DNA of 43,511 bases from Paulinella micropora (lineage: Eukaryota > Cercozoa > Imbricatea > Euglyphida), in assembly GCA_009731375.1 (NCBI GenBank), contig BJOX01000106.1, positions 846,358 to 889,868 of the forward strand, written 5' to 3'. The stretch's first letter is position 1. Every line of letters starts with the position of its first letter. The notes beneath the pieces were generated by a model. It was not told the origin of the DNA, made no database searches, and worked only from the letters and a program-made list of their open reading frames with translations. Position numbers and translations under genes: made by a program. This document shows, piece after piece, positions 31,039 to 39,348 of this stretch.

Positions 31039-31494
31039 TTAAACTGATATTTTTTCACTTCGTTTTCTACCGCCTCGCTGTTTTACGCCTGTTGTTTCAT
31101 AATCTTCGCTTTCTTCACTCTCGCTTTCCGCTTCTTCTTCTTCGCTGTAATTCTCAGGCTTATTGGGCTGTGGTGCTTTCTTTGCGGTTTTCTTCTTGGG
31201 CTTTTTAGCATTCTTTTTTATCTTTCTAAGCATATGATTTGCAATAACCTCAGACATATCAATTTCGCTATCGCTTTCGCTTGATTCATCTTCAATCCCA
31301 GGATTTTTAAGTATTTCTTTCGCAACACCAACTTCAGCATCTGTCTCAATAAGTTCTTCCACTGATGCTTCTTTTAATTCTCCTTTTTTACGAAGCCTTT
31401 CACGTGCCCACTCGTCCTTTCTACGTTCAGCATTTGCTCTGTTTGCTTGAACTGCTTTCTTCCAGTTTTCTTTTGAAGCCTCTTTTGACGGCAT
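31039..31494 (-). CDS. highly charged protein, unassigned
   Basis: 151 codons from ATG 31492-31494 and intact. The N-terminal half is a Lys/Arg/Glu helix; then come an acidic Ser/Glu block, a Lys/Ala/Pro-rich segment like histone H1 tails or viral core proteins, a second acidic Glu/Ser block and a basic end. It is divergent from the fibre gene, with a 210-bp spacer holding the repeated leader motif. It is possibly a DNA-condensing or scaffold protein, by composition only. Confidence 0.55.
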   Translation of the reverse strand: MPSKEASKENWKKAVQANRANAERRKDEWARERLRKKGELKEASVEELIETDAEVGVAKEILKNPGIEDESSESDSEIDMSEVIANHMLRKIKKNAKKPKKKTAKKAPQPNKPENYSEEEEAESESEESEDYETTGVKQRGGRKRSEKISV

Positions 31495-31611
31495 TGTTTA
31501 CCGACGAATGATATTACACAAAATAATTGTATTTTTTGTTAGTATAATTTAACAAAAATAAAAAATTAAAAATAATTAATTGATATTTTGTTCTGACTGA
31601 CGTCATCACAA

Positions 31612-31707
31612 AACATCGTTTCCGATTAATTTTTTCTTAAATTTTTTCCGATGTTTTAGAAGAAGCGAGAGTGCGTCAGCACAAAGCGCAATTCTAAAAT
31701 ATCAATG
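31612..31707 (+). promoter_or_regulatory. conserved leader motif before the fibre gene
   Basis: ACATCG (31613) and CGATGTTTTAGAA (from 31649) are inverted relatives, followed by GAGAGTGCG, GCACAAAGCGCAA and an ATG in the context CAATGTC. The same ordered set occurs before the ATPase gene (36132-36229). GTGC and GCAC may form a small hairpin. It is probably a late promoter or leader. Confidence 0.55.
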
Positions 31708-34700
31708 TCGCAATATAAATCATTACTCAGCTTGTCAGAAATTGCGACAGACCCTATCAATCGCAAACTTAGACTTAACCAATACCAACATAGTCGGTCT
31801 GAATACAGACAGAGTGCCAGAAGATTCCGACCCAATAAATCTTTATTACACTGACGGCCGATTTGACACACGGCTCGCTTTAAAATCAACGACGGACATC
31901 AAAGAAGGAAAAAATTTATACTATACAGAGCAACGAGTAAGGGATAATGACGAAGTCAAAGCCTCAACTCAACACCGCTCTAATACTTCCAATCCGCACC
32001 AAACCAGTTTATATAATTTGATAGACACAAACATACTTGCACAAGCGAGCGGTCAATACTTAACTTACAACGATCTAGAAGGCAAATGGAAGAATACAGC
32101 CCTTGGTTCAATTGATACACTTTCAGATGTGGTTATAACCGCACCAATAGCAATGAATAGTTATCTAACATATAATTCAATAAACTGGGTAAATAAAACT
32201 TTTCCGATAAATGTTGATGAATTCGGCAATATTAGTATGGGAAGGAAGAATATAACAGGAGTTAATTTACTAAATACCAAAGATGTTGATGAATGGATAT
32301 TTGAGCACCAAGATAATAGTGATAAAGTTTCAGCGAGTGGAAGTATAGATAGCCACAGCGATGTGACAATAACAGGCTTCCCAGCAGATAACCAATTACT
32401 CATTTATAGCACGGGGCAATGGAGAAATACGACTTCACCCTTTCTTAGATTAGACGGCACTGCTAGTATGACAGGAGGACTAAATATGGGTGGTTTTGCT
32501 ATTTCAGGGCCTTCTACGTATCATGGAATTAATCTCGCTAATCTCGCAGTTGATGGTTCGGTGGTTAAACTACCAGGAGACCAAACCTAGGAGGAATTAA
32601 AACATTTAGCAGTATAATAAATGCGAGTGCTGGTCTTGATATGAAAAGCCAAAGCATAACAAATGTGAATTTGGTTGATGGCGTGGATGTTTCTGTTCTT
32701 GATACTTCGGTGGTTAAACTAACAGGAGACCAAACCATAGCAGGGAATAAAAAATTTACATCAACTTTAGAAGTAAGTGGTTCGTCCAATCCTACTACTT
32801 TTGACGGCATTGGCATAGCCTTTGATACAAAAATAGGAATGATTGCAACACAAAAAACAGCAACAGCGGCCTGGTATCCGATACAAATAACTGGTTCGTA
32901 TGTAGAGTTATATTCGGGTAATACTTTAATTATAACTGCAACTGGAACAACATTAAGTTTGAACAACAACAGAATAACAAACGTAGCCGACCCTTCCGCT
33001 TCAACAGATGGAGCAAATAAAAGTTATGTTGATACAAAAGACGGGCAAAATGTGAAACTAACAGGAAACCAAACCATAGCAGGAATTAAGACATATAGCA
33101 GTGGTGTTGAAATAACTGGAAATTCAATAAATTCAACAACAAAGGGAACATTCGTTGTTTTCAATGCTACCATTAATATCGGGTCAATTGCTACTTTGGA
33201 TATGAAAACTGCAACATATTACAACTTTGAAATTTCTGCGAAAAAAATAAGTTTTATTATTGACGGGACGACTGTTTCGTGGTTTAATGCTACTGGATTA
33301 AATTGTAATAGTAGTCGGATTGTTAATCTAGGAGCACCACAAAATGCGAATGAAGCGGTAAATAGGCAATATCTGGATAACAATTGTGTGAAACTAACAA
33401 CAGACCAAACCATAACAGGAAGTAAAACATTTAATGGGGCGAGCACTACGATAAAATATCTAACTTTAACGAACCATGCCGATTTTAATAATCAAGTTAT
33501 CATTAATGGTGGAAATATAACATATAATGGGGCGAGGATATTAAACCAAAATGGAGGAGATATATTCTTTTCACAGACATCAGGTGATTATCAATATTTC
33601 TTATTTACTCTAAATACCGCTACAAGTGGAACCGCGAACCAAAGAGGTTATGTATTCACGAATGTAGCATTTGATGCAAAAGGGGCGGGACTTTATATTT
33701 CAAAACCTTTGGATAATAAAAGTGCTTCTTCTGACATTGTCCGTTTTAACAATGCTGGCGGTATGCGATTTTATGGTGCTTTGGATATGAACTCAAACAA
33801 CATAACAAATGGTGGAACAATAACGGGAACTACATTAACGGCAACTGCTGGCATGACTACAACAACATTAACAACGAGCGACAAAATAACAACAGCATCA
33901 GGCAAACCAATAATCATAGGCAATACAACGAAAGGAATAGGAACAACAGCGGGTTTAGAATTGTATGGGACTTATAATAATAATACAACTGGAGCACATT
34001 TGCAGGCTATTACAACAGAAGATATTTATCCTCTAACTAATTTAAGTCATAATAACATAAATATGACCTTTGATGCGTATTTAGATGCTGGCGGATGGAA
34101 ATCAAGTTATGCGAGTTCTACTTTTCTAATTAGTAAATGGAATAATAAACTTAGATTTTTGTATGATAGCGGGAAAAGTGTGGGGGTTGCTGTTCCTTGG
34201 TCTCTCGCTCTGGAACTTGACACATCAGGTTTATCAACAACAAAGGCAATTACAGCGAGTGGGGCGATAACGGCGAATGCGGGTATATCAACAACAACGG
34301 CAACCGCGAGTGGATTAATAACGGCAAATGCGGGTATATCAAGAACCACATCAACAACAAGTGGCTTACTAACTGCAAATGCGGGGATTACATACTCTGG
34401 GGTGCTAACGACCACAACTAATAATGGAGCGAAAATAGGAATCAAGGACAAACAGACGGGACGAATGCGAGAGGAATATTTATTTGGGATACTGCTGATT
34501 CAGCATGGGGGATTTATATGTCTCAGTCTGGTTCAAATAAATCATCAAGTGGAGGAACAGCACCAGCAGGAGGAGTAGGCGGAGGATTAACTTCTTATGC
34601 TATTAGATTTAGAGTGAATAATTCTTCAACGAGTGGGTTCATATGGGAGAATAGTGCAAATACTGCTTTAATGTCTTTGAAAGCAAGTGATGGACAATTA

Positions 34701-35135
34701 TGAGTATTGTCTAATCCAATTCAATATTCAGACAGGAGAAAAAAAGAAGATATAAAGGAATGCTTAGGCTTAGATTTTATTAATAAGTTAAATCCAGTCT
34801 GCTATCGTATGATTGATGACAACAAGAAACAAAAAACGGGTTTGATAGCACAGGAATTAGAAATCGTATTAACAGAAATGGATATGCTAGATTTTGGCGG
34901 TTTTATAAAAGAAACAATTATGGTTCCGTGTCCAAAGCAAAGAAAAGAATGCGAACTGAAGGGTGTGAGTGTTGATCCAGAAGATGTTAAATGTGTTGAT
35001 AGTGGTGATGTCGGTTATGGTATAGGTTATTCAGAGTTTATCGCACCATTAATTAAGGCCGTTCAACAATTATCAGAAAAGGTGATTTATTTAGAACAGC
35101 AAAATAATAATCTAACTAATGATATAGCCGATTAA
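31705..35135 (+). pseudogene. phage-type fibre protein with C-terminal S74 chaperone, broken
   Basis: A receptor-binding fibre by family. In order: NLYYTDGRF and NLYYTEQRV repeats (31835, 31911) as in phage tail fibres; four VKLTGDQTIAG-type repeats (32566, 32707, 33053, 33388); Thr-rich repeats of the ASGAITANAGI kind (34250-34400); a Gly-rich linker; and a peptidase S74 intramolecular chaperone (34707-35135). Its Ser (34728) and the Lys five residues later match the self-cleavage dyad of endosialidase chaperones. Breaks are a phase mismatch between the motif-associated ATG 31705 and the frame from 31742, a frame change near 32588, another near 34440-34455, and TGA at 34701, just before the S74 domain. 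Intact length would be about 1,130 residues. Confidence 0.85.
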
Positions 35136-35169
35136 AAAAACCAATTAGCAGAAATCCGTAATTACAATG

Positions 35170-35274
35170 CCCCCTAGATTACACCCTCCACCTCCACTCA
35201 TTGATATGGCAGATGGCGAACTAACACCAGAATTAAAAAAATCGTGTTTTGGATATTTCATTGAAGACTGAGGA
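35170..35274 (+). CDS. short frame, 34 codons
   Basis: ATG 35170 to TGA 35272-35274. Pro-rich then acidic. It may be the original N-terminus of the membrane protein that follows in an overlapping phase, separated by an indel in an A-rich run. Confidence 0.3.
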
Positions 35275-35515
35275 AAAAAAAATAGAGCACGAATTGGAAG
35301 ATAACTGGAATTGTTGTTGTATAAAAAACAGACCAACCGACAGCCGACTTATTAAATACTTATTTCAAATGGGTATCATTATTGCCATTATAACCCTTTG
35401 TATTGTAAGGCTATCTGAAAAGAACTTACCTTGTGAGGTTGCTAATACTTATGTCGGAATTTTGACTTTACTCATCGGCATATGCCCTCCATCACCTTCT
35501 TCAAGTAAGAAATGA
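35249..35515 (+). CDS. small two-helix membrane protein
   Basis: 88 codons. A charged N-terminus with three consecutive Cys is followed by two hydrophobic segments (about 35368-35425 and 35440-35480), ending in a Pro/Ser/Lys tail. Small two-helix proteins with this Pro-Ser-rich end are frequent in Maverick-like and polinton-like viruses and could act in membrane contact or release. Function is inferred. It overlaps the convergent Cys-rich frame at its 3' end. Confidence 0.5.
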   Translation: MDISLKTEEKKIEHELEDNWNCCCIKNRPTDSRLIKYLFQMGIIIAIITLCIVRLSEKNLPCEVANTYVGILTLLIGICPPSPSSSKK

Positions 35516-35710
35516 ACATTCATATACTTGAGTTTTATACCACATAGCATCATTTGAGCAAATTAAAGGAACCGCATCATCAAAACTAACACACCAATCA
35601 CTCATAGGCTTATACACACATTTAAATTTAGTTTCTATTCCTTGCTTTATACAATAAGCACAACTCTCATTCTTTTTTTCGCTTAACCGCGAGTAAAAGT
35701 CGCAGGTTTG
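35501..35710 (-). pseudogene. Cys-rich small protein without a start codon
   Basis: On the minus strand a frame of 69 codons, bounded upstream by TAA at 35711-35713, encodes a protein-like sequence. It has CAYC and six further Cys residues, and Trp and Tyr at high frequency. It has no ATG in its first half. It could be a zinc-binding or disulfide-rich protein whose 5' end is lost by indel. Its composition is not that of a shadow, since no plus-strand gene overlaps most of it. Confidence 0.4.
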
Positions 35711-35742
35711 TTATTAAAAAGTTTATCATCAGTAATATAATC

Positions 35743-36105
35743 ATGGCTACTGAATATAAATATCAGCGGATTATTTTTCTGAGCAATGATTTTGTTGGAA
35801 GCAAAACATTTAATAAAAATATTCAAATGTCATTCACACCAACCAAAATGAATGTTAAATTTATTCATTATACGAATGGCCAGACGGAAACCAAAACCAG
35901 AATTCTTTATATGGACAGAATTGGAATTATCGGCACATTCGCAGATAGTAATATAGCAAACATTTCAAACCTTAGTTATAATTTAGGTGTCGTTGGATGG
36001 ACGGACGGACAATATATATTTAAAGTCCTTGAAACTGACAGCGGAAATATTGACACAGGAAATTTAGCAGGAAGAATTGTTGTATGCCTAGAGTTTCTAG
36101 GCTGA
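35743..36105 (+). CDS. small beta-rich protein, unassigned
   Basis: 120 codons from ATG 35743, intact and preceded by AT-rich sequence. Alternating hydrophobic and polar residues with many Gly, Asn, Thr and Ile predict an all-beta fold. It lies between the membrane protein and the ATPase, where Maverick-like elements often keep virion genes. It could be a minor capsid or fibre-associated protein, but no motif proves it. Confidence 0.6.
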   Translation: MATEYKYQRIIFLSNDFVGSKTFNKNIQMSFTPTKMNVKFIHYTNGQTETKTRILYMDRIGIIGTFADSNIANISNLSYNLGVVGWTDGQYIFKVLETDSGNIDTGNLAGRIVVCLEFLG

Positions 36106-36131
36106 TATTTGTTTCAGACTACGTCTTCAAC

Positions 36132-36229
36132 AAACATCGTAAACCATTTAATTTCTTGTAAATGAAAAAAACGATGTTTTAGAATAAGAGAGAGTGCGGA
36201 GCACGAAACGCAAGAGAAGATTAACAATG
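36132..36229 (+). promoter_or_regulatory. conserved leader motif before the ATPase gene
   Basis: Second copy of the motif at 31612-31707: ACATCGT (36133), CGATGTTTTAGAA (from 36172), GAGAGTGCG, GCACGAAACGCAA, and ATG in CAATGTC. Homology over about 43 bases is nearly continuous. Confidence 0.55.
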
Positions 36230-37016
36230 TCAAGGTGAAGCCTGTAAAACAAGAGGGGGATGGAAACAAAAAAGCCAAGGGTTATAAATTATTCAACGAG
36301 CCGTATGCAAATATATTTCTACTTGCCCTTAAGAAGAGCGGGAAAACAACAGCACTCTTTGAAATACTTAAACGGACAACCGACAGAAAGACCCGTATTG
36401 TCATTATCGCTTCAACAATACACAAGGACTACATTTACAAAGCAATGGTTAAGCACTTTAAGAACAGAGGCAACCCGATGGCAATATATACCTTTCTTAA
36501 ATCAGATGGTGTAAATGTGATAGACTATGAACTTGACAAACTGAACAGAAAGGACGAGCAACACGAAATCAAAGATGAAGAAGAAATAGAGAAGCCACAA
36601 TTTTTATACTTTGGAAAGGAAAAGAAAAAAGAAGAAGGTGAAAAGAAAGAGAGGCCAAGTAAGTATATTTCATCAGAGGTTGTTTTTGTTTTAGATGATT
36701 TAGGGAGCGGATTAAGAGATAAGTCCGTAAGCGATTTGTTAAAAAAGAACAGACACTATAAAAGTAAGGTTATATGTCTAGTCAGTATTTGAACGACCTT
36801 AGACCAGAAGCAATTAAGCAGTTAGATTATTTGTTAATCTTTCCAGGTTAGTCTCAGGACAAAATGGAACTCGTGTATAAACACTTAGACTTATCTTTTG
36901 ACTTTGATTATTTTCTTCAAAAGTATCACGAGGCTACAAAGGAACGATTTAATTTTCTTTATGTCTCAAGTGTTGATGACAAACCTCGCAAAAACTTCAA
37001 CTTCAGATTAAAATAA
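36227..37016 (+). pseudogene. FtsK/HerA-type genome-packaging ATPase, broken
   Basis: Motor that would drive DNA into the capsid (A32-like family of Mavericks, adintoviruses and virophages). Walker A is LKKSGKTT (about 36331), Walker B VVFVLDDLG (about 36680), and the C-terminal SQYLNDLRPEAIKQLD block (from 36780) is characteristic. Breaks: the ATG at 36227, in the conserved leader context, is out of phase with the main frame (open from about 36230, no other ATG near); a frame change falls between 36770 and 36780; and TAG lies at 36849-36851. Stop at 37014. Total length about 260 residues, normal for the family. Confidence 0.88.
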
Positions 37017-37075
37017 TATTTTTAGAATTATTTTTTTATTTTTGCTGAAAAGATTTTTTAAAATCTTTCTAATAT

Positions 37076-37387
37076 ATGCCAGTATCACCAGTGATAATTT
37101 CACAACCATCAGGATATAACATCGGATACAATCCATCAATGCCACAGAAGGGAGGAAAAAAGAAAACTAAGAAGAAGGGATGTGGTCAAAAGGGAGGAAA
37201 GATTAACTGGGCTCGTGTTGGTAAGACAGCATTGGCTGTGAATAAGTTCCTTCGCGATAACAAGATTATTTCAAAGACCGCTAATGCCCTTGGCGATGTC
37301 GGAGTGCCATATGCTACTAGAATTGGTGCCACTGCCGCAAAACTCGGATATGGTAAGCAACGAGGAGGGGCAGTAAAGTTTCATTAA
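37076..37387 (+). CDS. small basic core-like (adenovirus pX/mu-like) protein
   Basis: 103 codons, intact. A hydrophobic N-terminus, a Lys/Gly-rich block (GGKKKTKKKGCGQKGG), then a helical hydrophobic segment with several Gly and Ala and a basic end. Maverick and adintovirus genomes commonly carry a similar small protein compared with adenovirus core or membrane-lytic peptides. Location beside the ATPase agrees. The homology is judged by eye only. Confidence 0.5.
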   Translation: MPVSPVIISQPSGYNIGYNPSMPQKGGKKKTKKKGCGQKGGKINWARVGKTALAVNKFLRDNKIISKTANALGDVGVPYATRIGATAAKLGYGKQRGGAVKFH

Positions 37388-37480
37388 ATATTAAAAGCAT
37401 TTAATCCAATTGGTTCATTTATAAAATCAGTATGTTTTTTTGTTTGTTCATGTCGTGCTTTATGATGTAAAGTATATTTC

Positions 37481-37845
37481 TTACCACACTCGCAAAATTG
37501 TATTTTTTTTTCCTTTTTCATTATATTCTTTAAATTTATCTGTGTTTTCTTTTCTATACTGGTTATTATACTCTTTTATTTTGTTTTTGTTATTTTCTCT
37601 GTATTGCTTAGAGTATTCTTTTTCTTTATTTTTGTTTTCTGCTCTGTATTGATTTTTTGTTCTACCCGCCACCATTTTATTTACACATTTCATCTGTCTT
37701 ATCAATTTTCCTTCTCGTTTAAGTAATTCCATTTTATTATCATACTGACATTCTTCAATGAGTTCAATATAAGCATCATTAAATTTGACAATTTCAAATG
37801 AAGTTACAAAGTTGCATTTTCCGTTCATCCAAATTTTATAATCCG
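37481..37845 (-). pseudogene. GIY-YIG endonuclease, C-terminal remnant cut at the element edge
   Basis: The minus-strand frame from the junction to 37481 matches the C-terminal half of GIY-YIG nucleases of giant viruses and related elements: a FEIVKFNDAYIELIEE strand-helix, then REGKLIRQ with the conserved Arg-Glu, then CVNKMVAGRTK, followed by Lys/Asn/Tyr/Glu repeats. The N-terminal GIY and YIG motifs are absent because sequence turns to GC-rich foreign DNA upstream of about 37843. The first ATG (37826-37828) is internal. The remnant would lack the catalytic Tyr residues. Confidence 0.7.
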
Positions 37846-39095
37846 GACGCGGCCGTCGTCTTGCCGGTGCCGGCCGCCCCGGCCAGCAGCCCCACGCCGC
37901 CGCTCAAACAGACGGCCAGCGCCGCGCGCTGCGACTCGGTCAGTTGCGGCAGCGTGGCCGTCGCGATCTGCCGTGGCACGGCGCGCAACAGCGCGACCAG
38001 CTGCCGTTCCTGGTTGAAGCACACGCGCGGCGCGAACACGTGGTTGCCCACGCGCACCCACGCGCACTGCGCCGTGCCGCGCTCGACGGGCGCGCTGTCC
38101 CACAGCGTTTGCAGCCCGCTGGCCCAGCCCGCGTGCCCCGTCGCCAAGCGCGGCTCCGCCCCCCCCGGCCTGACGAGCTCGCACCACGGCCCGCTGTGCG
38201 TCAGTCTGCCGAGCAGCTGTGTCGTCCCCAAGAAACACATCTTGGCCTCGTCGTTGCCTGTCGGCAGGCAGGTCCGCGCCCACGACACACCGCGGTCGTC
38301 CCGGCGCGCAAAGCACGCGTCGCGACGCACCGACAGCGTGTTCGTCAGGAGGAAGTGCAGCAGCAAGTGCCTGCGCCCGTGCTCCCCGAGCAGCCGGGCC
38401 CACGCGTTGCGCAGCACGAGCGGCAGCCGGGCGAAGCGCCGGGGCGACAGACAGTCGGGCGCGTCACACAAGTCATACGCGCCGGAGTCGGCCGCCACGG
38501 CGCGAGTGCCGAGCCACAACTTGGGTTCGTACCAGACGCGCGGGTCGCCGCTGTAGAAGAGTTGCAGGTACCTGGTGCGCTGGGCGACCGTCCGCTTAGC
38601 GACGCGCTGCAGCGAAAACGTGGAGGCCAGGTGCGCCCACCTCGCGTCCTCCCGCAGCAAGACGGTAAGAAACTTGCGGGCGGCGCCAATGTTGCCGGCC
38701 GCCAGTTGTTCTTCCGTGGACAGGGCGTCGTCGTCGTCGTCGTCGGACGACACGGTTGCTGAGGTGTTCTGGCGCTTGGCCGTGGGTGCTGTCTGCCCGG
38801 CCATTAGCGACACTTCCAGCAGGCCGGCCGACGTGCAGAACCGCCAGCCGCCGGCGGCCTGCTGCAGGCCTTCGTTGGTCAGCCGCACTTCCCGCACACT
38901 GTCTTTCAGGAGCAGCAGCCAGGCCGGAAACGCGCCGTCGCCCTTTCCCTGCCACAGGCGGAGCGTGCGGCGGCGGCCGCCGTTCTCGTGCAGCAACAGA
39001 AATCGCTTGTTGGTGCGGGTCTGGCGGAGGCCCGCCAGCTTCCACGACGTGAATTGTACGCCGTCCAGCAACGAGGGCGCAGACGACGAAGCCAT
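37836..39095 (-). pseudogene. superfamily 1 (RecD-like) helicase-type protein, truncated after Walker A
   Basis: I chose ATG 39093-39095 (Met-Ala-Ser-Ser-Ser) because an upstream in-frame ATG at 39176 gives a Pro/Gln tract unlike the rest. About 400 GC-rich residues include a six-Asp run near 38735 and end with LTESQRAALAVCL then GLLAGAAGTGKTTAA, the Q-motif-like and Walker A segments of RecD/Pif1-like SF1 helicases. Three codons later the frame enters AT-rich element DNA and stops at 37836-37838. All later helicase motifs are missing, and no continuation was found left of the element. The 390-residue N-terminal extension is unrecognised. Confidence 0.65.
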
Positions 39096-39348
39096 GCTCT
39101 GACAGTGAAGGGGAAAAGGGGGTGGGGGAGTTTGGGCTCGTTGCCGGCTTTTTTGTTGCCAACAAGGGTCGTACAAAAAGAAAATTTAAAAAATGGACTG
39201 ACATTTTGAGGGGGGAAGGGGGGGGGCCGGGGGGATCGGAGAGAGAGTAGGGGGGGGGGCCGCGAATTGCCCTTTTCCCCACGCGCATGTCCCCGAGGTA
39301 GAGGATAAGTGCCTGTGTTGGTTTCAACACGCGCCCCCCGAAAAAGAA
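39096..39348. other. divergent intergenic region with G-runs
   Basis: About 250 bp between the minus-strand helicase and plus-strand NHL gene. It contains several runs of 6-9 G (39212-39260) and probably holds both promoters; no TATA motif stands out. Confidence 0.5.

Larger units (their letters stand above)
23390..37845. mobile_element. Maverick/Polinton-like (adintovirus / PLV type) element, degraded
   Basis: A sharply AT-rich 14.5-kb block combines protein-primed family B DNA polymerase, a retroviral-type integrase and an FtsK/HerA-like packaging ATPase, the diagnostic set of Mavericks/Polintons and related viruses. The left edge is set only by the composition change and the first gene; the right edge is a sharp AT-to-GC switch inside two genes at 37843-37848. 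I compared the two edges and found no terminal inverted repeat. The right end is therefore probably truncated or joined. Most larger genes are broken by stops or frameshifts. Confidence 0.85.

Noticed and set aside
23390-37845. Terminal inverted repeats of the element
   Set aside because: I compared the left AT-rich edge with the reverse complement of the right edge and saw no match; the right edge cuts through a gene.
37798-38762. Long plus-strand frames opposite the helicase
   Set aside because: Arg/Ala/Pro/Ser-rich translations typical of the reverse strand of GC-rich coding DNA; the Walker A motif supports the minus strand.
39096-39348. G-quadruplex promoter or telomere-like sequence
   Set aside because: There are G runs but no regular repeat; telomeric identity is unsupported.
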